Program-made: the position numbers and the translations under genes
Notes under the pieces: model-generated
Database searches by the model: none
What the model was told of the DNA's origin: nothing
The model's input: only the letters and a program-made list of their open reading frames with translations
Assembly: GCA_030837395.1 (NCBI GenBank)
Contig: JAUPKO010000851.1
Span: forward strand, 1 to 5,404
Length of the DNA: 5,404 nt
Direction of reading: 5' to 3'
Source of the DNA: Actinomycetota bacterium
Lineage (GTDB): Bacteria; Actinomycetota; Actinomycetes; S36-B12; UBA10799
Shown: piece by piece, positions 1 to 4,855 of the stretch
Numbering within the stretch: the stretch's first letter is position 1
Layout: the number at the start of each line of letters is the position of its first letter

Positions 1-893
1 AGGCCTACCACGGCTGGACCTACGCCACCGACGCGATCTCCACCTCGATTGCCGACAATCCCAACGCGCTGTCCACCCGGCCGTCCTGGGTGCACACCGT
101 GCCCTCCCCCAACGCCTACCGCGGTGAACACCGTGGACCGGAGGCCACCCGGTATGCACCGGACGCCGTCGAGATCATCAACAACCTTGCCGCCCTGGGA
201 AAGCCGCCCGCCGCGTTCATCTGCGAGCCGTTCTACGGCAACGCCGGCGGGATGGCGCTACCCGACGGCTACCTCAAGGCGGTCTACGCCGCGGTGCGCG
301 CTGCCGGGGGTGTGGCCATCGCCGACGAGGTCCAGGTCGGCTATGGCCGTACCGGCCGGTGGTTCTGGGCGTTCGAGCAGCAGGACGTGGTCCCCGACGT
401 CGTGTGCGTGGCCAAGGCGATGGGCAACGGCCAACCGCTGGGTGCGGTGATCACCACCAAGGCCATCGCCGACACCTACCGCACCCAGGGCTACTTCTTC
501 TCCTCCGCCGGCGGCAGCCCGGTGTCCTGCGTGGTGGGCTTGACCGTCCTCGACGTCCTCGAAGGCGAGGGTCTGCAGGAGAACGCGCTCACCGTCGGCG
601 ACCACCTCAAGGCCCGGATCAACGAGTTGGCCAGCCGTCACCCGATCATCGGCACCGTGCACGGCAGCGGGCTGTACATGGGCGTCGAATTGGTCCGTGA
701 CCCCGCCACCCTCGAACCGGCCGCCACCGAGACCGCGGCGATCTGCGAGCGGATGCGTGAACTCGGTGTGATCGTTCAGCCCACCGGAGACCGGCAGAAT
801 GTCCTGAAGATGAAGCCGCCGATGTGCATCACCCGGGAGTCCGCCGATTTCTTCGTCGACATGCTCGAACGGGTCCTCGCCACCGGCTGGTAG
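1..893 (+). CDS. Class III PLP-dependent aminotransferase, C-terminal part (5' truncated by window)
   Basis: The reading frame is open from base 3 to the TAG at 891-893 and gives 296 residues; the true start lies upstream. The fragment opens with AYHGWT, which corresponds to the 'YHG.T' segment of class III (fold type I) aminotransferases. The pyridine-nitrogen aspartate lies in ADEVQVGYGRTG (Asp codon 324-326). The Schiff-base lysine is in VAKAMGNGQPLGAV (Lys codon 414-416). The 158 residues after the lysine fit the usual C-terminal domain of a 430-450 residue enzyme, so roughly the first 130-150 residues are missing. The AYHG and MGNGQPLGAV wording recalls the AGXT2/ethanolamine-phosphate phospho-lyase branch. 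In actinobacteria such domains can be fused to an upstream kinase-like (APH) domain, which cannot be checked here. Amino donor and acceptor are unknown. A hairpin and a new promoter follow the stop, so it is probably not in the glycosyltransferase operon. Confidence 0.93.
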   Translation, partial: AYHGWTYATDAISTSIADNPNALSTRPSWVHTVPSPNAYRGEHRGPEATRYAPDAVEIINNLAALGKPPAAFICEPFYGNAGGMALPDGYLKAVYAAVRAAGGVAIADEVQVGYGRTGRWFWAFEQQDVVPDVVCVAKAMGNGQPLGAVITTKAIADTYRTQGYFFSSAGGSPVSCVVGLTVLDVLEGEGLQENALTVGDHLKARINELASRHPIIGTVHGSGLYMGVELVRDPATLEPAATETAAICERMRELGVIVQPTGDRQNVLKMKPPMCITRESADFFVDMLERVLATGW

Positions 894-906
894 TGCCCCG
901 AGGCAC
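893..906 (+). terminator. Small hairpin directly after the aminotransferase stop (weak terminator candidate)
   Basis: GTGCC (893-897) and GGCAC (902-906) are perfect inverted repeats around the loop CCGA. The stem begins at the last base of the TAG stop. No U-tract follows, so this would have to be a non-canonical actinobacterial terminator or only an mRNA 3'-end stabiliser. A 5-bp stem is marginal. Confidence 0.3.
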
Positions 907-922
907 CGCACCCGATACCGGC

Positions 923-928
923 TAGTCT
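923..928 (+). promoter_or_regulatory. Putative -10 element (TAGTCT) upstream of the glycosyltransferase operon
   Basis: TAGTCT fits the mycobacterial/actinobacterial TANNNT -10 pattern. It is followed after 7 bases by an A (936), the expected distance to a transcription start. There is no recognisable TTGACA at -35, which is common in these bacteria. It is the best promoter candidate in the 74-base gap and would drive the three genes from 968 to 4049. Any GC-rich gap can give a TANNNT match by chance, hence the moderate score. Confidence 0.45.
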
Positions 929-942
929 TGGACACATGTCCA
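929..942. promoter_or_regulatory. 14-bp palindrome TGGACA-CA-TGTCCA at the predicted transcription start
   Basis: Six-base arms TGGACA (929-934) and TGTCCA (937-942) are perfect inverted repeats with a 2-base centre. The spacing is too tight for an RNA hairpin, so a dimeric DNA-binding protein site is the likelier role. It begins one base after the -10 candidate and covers the predicted start site, the classical place for a repressor operator. No regulator gene is visible in the window. Confidence 0.35.
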
Positions 943-965
943 GAACGCCCGCCGCGGAGCTCTGA
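936..965 (+). CDS. Possible 9-codon leaderless upstream ORF (MSRTPAAEL)
   Basis: ATG at 936-938 opens a 9-codon frame that ends at TGA 963-965, two bases before the glycosyltransferase ATG at 968. The ATG lies 7 bases after the TAGTCT -10 candidate, so if transcription starts at 936 the mRNA would begin with this start codon (leaderless). Its last codons run across the glycosyltransferase ribosome binding site, so ribosomes on it could couple to or regulate the downstream start. It contains AGA, a rare arginine codon in high-GC actinobacteria. It has no run of one amino acid that would mark a classic attenuator. It may be chance. Confidence 0.3.
   Translation: MSRTPAAEL
956..959 (+). promoter_or_regulatory. 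Ribosome binding site of the glycosyltransferase
   Basis: GGAG (within CGGAG) ends 8 bases before the ATG at 968. It supports that start; there is no in-frame Met upstream. The site lies inside the putative upstream ORF. Confidence 0.6.
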
Positions 966-967
966 GC

Positions 968-2239
968 ATGCGGATCGCCTTGCTGTCCTACCGCAGCAAG
1001 ACGCACTGCGGCGGCCAGGGCGTCTATGTCCGTCACCTCAGCCGCGGCCTGCTTGACCTCGGACATCACGTCGAGGTGTTCTCCGGCCAGCCCTACCCCG
1101 AGATGCTCGACCCCCGGGTGCGGCTGACCGAGGTTCCCAGTCTGGACCTCTACCGGGAGTCGGACCCGTTCCGCACCCCGCATCCGCGGGAGATCCGCGA
1201 CCACCTCGATGCCCTCGAGGTGGCCACCATGTGGACCGCAGGCTTCCCGGAACCACGGACCTTCAGCCTGCGGGCGGCACGATTGCTGCGACAGCGCCGC
1301 GCAATGTTCGGCCCGGAATTCGATGTGGTTCACGACAACCAGTGCCTGGGCACCGGGCTGCGGAACATCGCCGGTCACACCCCGGTGGTGGCCACCGTGC
1401 ACCACCCGATCACCCGGGACCGTGCTGTGGACCTGGCCGCGACGACATGGTGGCGTCGCCCGCTGGTCCGGCGCTGGTACGGATTCGCCACCATGCAGAA
1501 GAAAATCGCTCGCAACGTCCCAGACCTGATCACCGTCTCCTCGGCCTCGGCCGTCGATATCGCCGAGGACTTCGGGGTGCGCCCGGAGCAGTTGCATGTG
1601 GTGCCGCTCGGTGTCGACACCGGCCTGTTCAACCCGACCGCCGCGCAACGGGTGGCAGGACGGATCGTCGCCGTCGCGTCGGCCGACCGTCCGCTCAAGG
1701 GAATCGGCACGCTGCTGCAGGCCGTCGCCCGGTTACGTACCCACCACAACACCCGCCCCGACGTGGAACTGCAGTTGATCGCGCGGCTCGAACCCAACGG
1801 CCGCACCGAGAAGCTGATCGCCGAACTGGGCATCTCCGACATCGTGCACACCTCAGCGGGCCTGTCCGACACGGACCTTGCCGCGATGTTCGCCTCGGCG
1901 GAGATCGCCTGCATCCCCTCGCTCTACGAGGGCTTCTCGCTGCCCGCAGTGGAAGCGATGGCCAGCGGGACACCGATCGTGGCCAGCCGGGCCGGCGCCC
2001 TGCCGGAGGTGCTCGGCGCGGCCGGTGAGTGCGCTGAACTGGTCGACCCCGGCGACGTCGCCGATTTGACCCGGGCGCTCGGCGGGCTGCTGGACTCCCC
2101 GCAGCGACGGCAGCGATTGGGCACCGCGGGACGGCGGCGCGCGGTGGACGTCTTCAGTTGGGAGTCGGTCGCCGCGCAGACCGTCCTGGTGTACGAGCAG
2201 GCCATCCAACGAGCAACCTCGGCGAGGCTGTCATGCTGA
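968..2239 (+). CDS. GT-B glycosyltransferase, family 4-like (group 1), 423 aa
   Basis: Probably transfers a sugar from a nucleotide-sugar donor to an unknown acceptor with retention of configuration, in the cytoplasm. The N-terminal Rossmann domain begins MRIALLSYRSKTHCGGQGVYVRHL, with the Gly-rich acceptor-side loop at residues 15-18. The C-terminal donor domain begins after VVPLGVD (211-217). It shows the R...K phosphate-binding pair in ADRPLKG (Arg241, Lys244) and the EX7E motif in YEGFSLPAVEAMASG (Glu321 and Glu329). Length is normal for GT4. There is no signal peptide or membrane helix. ATG 968 is chosen for its GGAG site and the typical MRIALLSY start. The last 7 bases overlap the next gene (ATGCTGA, 2233-2239), so the two are probably translationally coupled. 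Nearby methyltransferases suggest the sugar or its acceptor is later methylated; that is inference. Donor and acceptor cannot be named. Confidence 0.93.
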   Translation: MRIALLSYRSKTHCGGQGVYVRHLSRGLLDLGHHVEVFSGQPYPEMLDPRVRLTEVPSLDLYRESDPFRTPHPREIRDHLDALEVATMWTAGFPEPRTFSLRAARLLRQRRAMFGPEFDVVHDNQCLGTGLRNIAGHTPVVATVHHPITRDRAVDLAATTWWRRPLVRRWYGFATMQKKIARNVPDLITVSSASAVDIAEDFGVRPEQLHVVPLGVDTGLFNPTAAQRVAGRIVAVASADRPLKGIGTLLQAVARLRTHHNTRPDVELQLIARLEPNGRTEKLIAELGISDIVHTSAGLSDTDLAAMFASAEIACIPSLYEGFSLPAVEAMASGTPIVASRAGALPEVLGAAGECAELVDPGDVADLTRALGGLLDSPQRRQRLGTAGRRRAVDVFSWESVAAQTVLVYEQAIQRATSARLSC

Positions 2240-2985
2240 CCGTCGACTACGACCGGCTGCGGATCGAACCGGGCACCACGGTGATCGACGTCGGCTGCGG
2301 CGCGGGACGGCACAGTTTCGAGGCCTACCGGCGGGGTGCCGATGTGATCGCGTTCGACCAGAACGCCGAGGAACTCGCCGCCGTCGACACCATGCTGGTG
2401 GCGATGGGTGAGGCCGGCGAGGCGCCCGCGTCGGCTAAAGCCCAGGTGGTGGTCGGTGACGCGTTGGCACTGCCCTACCCGGACGCGTCCTTCGATGCGG
2501 TGATCGCCTCGGAGATCCTCGAACACATTCCCGACGACGACACCGCCATCGCCGAACTGGCCCGAGTGCTGCGTCCCGGCGGCCGGCTGGCCGTCACCGT
2601 GCCGCGGTGGCTACCCGAACGGATCTGCTGGGCGCTCTCCGATGAATACCACGCCAACGAGGGCGGCCACATCCGGATCTACCGCGCCGACCTGCTGCGG
2701 GAGAAACTCGAGGCGACCGGGCTGCGCTGCACCCACTCGCACCACGCCCACGCCCTGCACTCACCGTACTGGTGGCTGAAATGCGCTGTCGGCGTGGACA
2801 ACTCCAGTAATCCTGCCGTAACGGCGTATCACAGGCTGCTGGTGTGGGACATGATGAGCGCACCGGCGCTCACCCGGGCCGCCGAAGCGCTGCTCAACCC
2901 GCTGATCGGCAAGAGCGTCGTACTCTACTTCGAGAAGCCGGCGCACTTCGAGAAGCCGTCGCATTTCGGGAAGCCGGCTCAGTGA
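2233..2985 (+). CDS. Class I SAM-dependent methyltransferase, 250 aa
   Basis: Cytoplasmic Rossmann-fold methyltransferase of the Methyltransf_11/25 type. Motif I is VIDVGCGAGRH (17-27). The acidic ribose-binding residue is in VIAFDQN (Asp42). The adenine-side aspartate is in VVGDALALPYPD (Asp75). FDAVIASEILEHI (86-98) and LRPGGRLAVTVPR (112-124) complete the fold. The frame is open upstream to 2158, but the earlier part lies in the glycosyltransferase and has no homology-like features. ATG 2233 places motif I at a normal distance from the N-terminus and gives a 7-bp overlap with the previous gene. The C-terminal half has a His/Trp-rich stretch (HSHHAHALHSPYWWLKCAVG) that may line the substrate site. 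The protein ends in three near-identical hexapeptides (FEKPAH, FEKPSH, FGKPAQ), which look like an expansion beyond a core ending around KSVVLYFEKP. The methyl acceptor is unknown; a product of the upstream glycosyltransferase is plausible. Confidence 0.92.
   Translation: MLTVDYDRLRIEPGTTVIDVGCGAGRHSFEAYRRGADVIAFDQNAEELAAVDTMLVAMGEAGEAPASAKAQVVVGDALALPYPDASFDAVIASEILEHIPDDDTAIAELARVLRPGGRLAVTVPRWLPERICWALSDEYHANEGGHIRIYRADLLREKLEATGLRCTHSHHAHALHSPYWWLKCAVGVDNSSNPAVTAYHRLLVWDMMSAPALTRAAEALLNPLIGKSVVLYFEKPAHFEKPSHFGKPAQ
2929..2982 (+). repeat. Three tandem 18-bp in-frame repeats at the methyltransferase 3' end
   Basis: Units at 2929-2946, 2947-2964 and 2965-2982 share TTCGAGAAGCCG-type sequence. 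Units 1 and 2 differ at 2 of 18 positions. Unit 3 carries TTCGGG in place of TTCGAG and has a different end. They encode FEKPAH, FEKPSH and FGKPAQ. The array runs to the last base before TGA, and its final base is the G of the next gene's GTG start. Changes in copy number would keep both reading frames intact because the unit is a multiple of three. Confidence 0.9.
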
Positions 2986-4049
2986 GGCGATACCCCGAGG
3001 TGCCCGGTGTCACCGGGGTCATCGAGCCCGCCCAGTGCCGCCAGACCGCCGAAGCCATTGCCGCCGTACAGCTTCGATCCGGCGAGATTCCTTGGTCCGA
3101 ACACGGTCACACCGATCCGTGGGACCACGTCGAGTGCGCGATGGCGCTGACCGTCGCGGGGCTGACTCATCAGGCCCGGGCCGCGTTCGAGTGGTGCCGT
3201 CGCGAACAGCGCCCGGACGGATCGTGGGCCATCCGGTACCGGCGCGGTGTCGTTGAGGACGCCAACAGCGACAGCAACTTCTGCGCCTACATCGCGACCG
3301 GGGTCTGGCACCACGTGCTGGTAACCGCCGACCGCGAGTGGGCCGAGACGATGTGGCCGACCGTGCACGCCGCCATCGACTTCGTGCTGGGACTGCAGGC
3401 CGACACCGGGGAGATCTACTGGGCACAGGGCCCCAAGGGGGTGGCGGCCGAAGCGCTGCTGACCGGCAGCGCCAGTGTCCACCAGAGCCTTCGCTGCGCG
3501 CTGGCCCTGGCCGATTACCTGGACAGGCCCCAACCGGAGTGGGAGATCGCGGTGGGCCGACTCGGCCACGCCATCACCGACCACCCCGAGGCATTCTCCG
3601 CCAAACCGCGCCATGCGATGGACTGGTACTACCCCGTCCTCGGCGGCGCCGTCCGGGGTCCCGACGCCCATCGGCTGATCCAGGAGCGCTGGGACGAGTT
3701 CGTCGTCGACGGCCTGGGCATCCGGTGTGTGAGCGACCGACCCTGGGTGACCGGTGCGGAGACCTGCGAACTGGTGCTCGCCCTGGACGCCCTCGACGAT
3801 CGGGGCCGGGCACTCGAGCAGTTCTCCGCCATGCAACACCTTCGGGACGCTGACGGCTCGTACTGGACGGGCCTGGTCTACGCCGACGGGAAGCGCTGGC
3901 CGGTCGAACGCACCACCTGGACCGGCGCCGCCGTCATCCTCGCCGCCGACGCCCTGGCCGACGGCACCGCCGGAGCCGGGGTATTCCGCGGCGACGGTCT
4001 GCCGCGCGGCCTGGACACCGACTGCAACTGCGAGTGCGTGCGCAGCTGA
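2982..4049 (+). CDS. Alpha/alpha-toroid protein of the terpenoid-cyclase/prenyltransferase type, function unknown, 355 aa
   Basis: GTG 2982-2984 overlaps the methyltransferase TGA as GTGA (4 bp), the standard coupling arrangement. The open frame reaches upstream to 2844, but that part lies within the methyltransferase and reads as Arg/Ala-rich shadow sequence. The protein is soluble, Trp-rich and helical, with recurring Q...G...W motifs: Q30LRSGEIPW38, Q76RPDGSW82, Q139ADTGEIYW147 and, more loosely, Q285...DGSYW295. Such motifs tie together helical hairpins in squalene-hopene cyclases and related toroids. I see no DxDD catalytic motif of class II cyclases and no signal peptide. Candidate active-site segments are HTDPWDHVECAM (43-54), EDANSDSNFCAY (92-103) and AMDWYYPVLGG. 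These also resemble (alpha/alpha)6 glycosidase or lyase folds, so a carbohydrate-active role beside the glycosyltransferase is equally possible. The end is DCNCEC (347-352), a CxCxC tail. The label 'prenyltransferase' should be read as fold only. Confidence 0.85.
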   Translation: MRRYPEVPGVTGVIEPAQCRQTAEAIAAVQLRSGEIPWSEHGHTDPWDHVECAMALTVAGLTHQARAAFEWCRREQRPDGSWAIRYRRGVVEDANSDSNFCAYIATGVWHHVLVTADREWAETMWPTVHAAIDFVLGLQADTGEIYWAQGPKGVAAEALLTGSASVHQSLRCALALADYLDRPQPEWEIAVGRLGHAITDHPEAFSAKPRHAMDWYYPVLGGAVRGPDAHRLIQERWDEFVVDGLGIRCVSDRPWVTGAETCELVLALDALDDRGRALEQFSAMQHLRDADGSYWTGLVYADGKRWPVERTTWTGAAVILAADALADGTAGAGVFRGDGLPRGLDTDCNCECVRS

Positions 4050-4052
4050 TCA
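4047..4052. other. Zero-gap convergent junction: both stop codons within TGATCA
   Basis: The toroid gene ends with TGA at 4047-4049 and the minus-strand methyltransferase ends with TGA read from TCA at 4050-4052. No base separates them and they form one 6-bp palindrome. There is therefore no intergenic terminator; transcripts from each side must end inside, and antisense to, the other gene. Confidence 0.9.
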
Positions 4053-4718
4053 CCCGGAACTGGCGTGCAGCCTTTGCAGCACCCGGAGCGAGCCGATTGC
4101 GGCGACCTCGGTGAAGTCACCGGAATCCATTGCCCGGCAATAGATGTGGTACGGCGGGCGGCCACCGTCCCGGGGGTCGGGGAACACGTCGTGAATGACC
4201 AGCGCCCCACCGACCGCGACCCAGGGCGACCAGCCGTCGAAGTCCGCGTTCGCTGCCGCCTCACTGTGACCGCCGTCGATGAACAGCAATTCCAGCGGGG
4301 TGCGCCAGGCCCGGGCCACCACCGCCGAGCGGCCCACCACCGCGACGACGGTGTCCTCAAGACCGGCAGCGTCGAGGGTCCGGCGGAACTGCGGCAGGGT
4401 GTCGAACCTCCCGGTAACCGGATCTACCAGCGCGGTGTCATGGAACTCCCAGCCCGGCTGGTGCTCCTCCGATCCGTGATGGTGATCGACGGTGAACAGC
4501 ACGCTGCCCGTATCGGCCGCGGCAGCGCCCAACAGCAGCGTCGACTTGCCGCAGTAGGTGCCGATCTCGACGGCCACGCCGCCGCGCAGATACCGCACCC
4601 CAGCGTCGAAAAGCGCCCGTCCTTCATCGTCTGGCATGAAGCCGGTTACACGTGCGGCCAGGCCGAAAAGCCGGGCGGTCCGGGATCCGGCCGGGGTTTC
4701 GGCGGTGTCGGGGCGCAT
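4050..4718 (-). CDS. Class I SAM-dependent methyltransferase, Methyltransf_24/CmcI-like, 222 aa
   Basis: Cytoplasmic methyltransferase, probably acting on oxygen of a small or glycosylated substrate. Motif I is VEIGTYCGKST (50-60), the variant typical of the Methyltransf_24/TylF/CmcI group. The acidic residue after strand 2 is Asp78 in LFTVDHHHG. The family hallmark LLFIDGGHS (144-152) is followed by VGGALVIHDVF (169-179), where Asp148 and Asp177 could hold a metal ion. A His/Glu-rich loop, DHHHGSEEHQPGWEFHD (78-94), sits beside the SAM site. Length is normal for the group. The start ATG (4716-4718) has no Shine-Dalgarno sequence but lies 6 bases after a TAACGT -10 element, which suggests leaderless translation. 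It is convergent with the toroid gene with no gap. It is not related in sequence to the methyltransferase at 2233 beyond the fold. A joint pathway with the glycosyltransferase operon is inferred from position only. Confidence 0.9.
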   Translation of the reverse strand: MRPDTAETPAGSRTARLFGLAARVTGFMPDDEGRALFDAGVRYLRGGVAVEIGTYCGKSTLLLGAAAADTGSVLFTVDHHHGSEEHQPGWEFHDTALVDPVTGRFDTLPQFRRTLDAAGLEDTVVAVVGRSAVVARAWRTPLELLFIDGGHSEAAANADFDGWSPWVAVGGALVIHDVFPDPRDGGRPPYHIYCRAMDSGDFTEVAAIGSLRVLQRLHASSG

Positions 4719-4724
4719 CGGCCG

Positions 4725-4730
4725 ACGTTA
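4725..4730 (-). promoter_or_regulatory. Putative leaderless -10 element (TAACGT) of the minus-strand methyltransferase
   Basis: Read on the minus strand, TAACGT is followed by six bases (CGGCCG) and then the ATG at 4718. This is the TANNNT-N6-ATG layout of actinobacterial leaderless genes, where the A of the start codon is the first transcribed base. The absence of a Shine-Dalgarno sequence agrees. No -35 match is seen. Confidence 0.5.
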
Positions 4731-4815
4731 TCCCACCGGCGCCATCCCTCCGGCTTCCCGCGACGGCCGCCCCGACTGGCCTTTGCTGAGCGCTCCCCGC
4801 CCGGTGTCGGCGCGG

Positions 4816-4821
4816 TAGATT
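4816..4821 (+). promoter_or_regulatory. Putative -10 element (TAGATT) of the RDD gene
   Basis: TAGATT fits TANNNT and would give a start near 4828-4829 and a leader of about 28 bases ending in a strong ribosome binding site. No -35 box is found at 16-19 bases; TTGCTG at 4783 is 27 bases away, which is too far. Confidence 0.35.
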
Positions 4822-4842
4822 GACCGGACAACGAACTTTCGC

Positions 4843-4849
4843 GGAGGAG
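4843..4849 (+). promoter_or_regulatory. Strong Shine-Dalgarno of the RDD gene (GGAGGAG)
   Basis: GGAGGAG is followed by a 6-base spacer (ACAGCG) and ATG 4856. It is the best ribosome binding site in the window and fixes the start of this gene. Confidence 0.85.
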
Positions 4850-4855
4850 ACAGCG

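Larger units (their letters stand above)
4719..4855. other. Divergent intergenic region between the methyltransferase (-) and the RDD gene (+)
   Basis: These 137 bases hold both outward promoters and no credible ORF. The methyltransferase promoter lies at the left edge, and the RDD gene's -10 candidate and ribosome binding site lie at the right. The middle (about 4740-4810) is very GC-rich, with no clear repeat or operator. Confidence 0.6.

Noticed and set aside
258..935. 225-codon open frame on the minus strand
   Set aside because: It lies antisense to the clear aminotransferase; composition is typical of a GC-rich shadow frame and no domain motif is seen.
776..1648. 290-codon open frame on the minus strand
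   Set aside because: It is antisense to the aminotransferase end, the promoter gap and the glycosyltransferase, whose motifs are unmistakable on the plus strand.
1231..2028. 265-codon plus-strand frame inside the glycosyltransferase
   Set aside because: Arg/Pro/Gly-rich out-of-frame reading of the glycosyltransferase, with no start signal or motif.
2158..2232. N-terminal extension of the first methyltransferase to the upstream GTG
   Set aside because: It would overlap the glycosyltransferase by 82 bases and adds 25 residues that look like shadow sequence; ATG 2233 fits the coupling pattern.
2844..2981. N-terminal extension of the toroid protein to 2844
   Set aside because: The added residues are the out-of-frame reading of the methyltransferase 3' end, including its tandem repeats; GTG 2982 in GTGA is the natural start.
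2979..3839. 286-codon open frame on the minus strand
   Set aside because: Antisense to the toroid gene, which has coherent QW-like motifs and a coupled start on the plus strand.
4783..4788. TTGCTG as a -35 box for the RDD gene
   Set aside because: It is 27 bases from the TAGATT candidate, outside the normal 16-19 base spacing.
4801..4827. Inverted repeat CCGGT...ACCGG spanning the RDD -10 candidate
   Set aside because: Five-base GC-rich arms with a 17-base loop are expected by chance in this composition.
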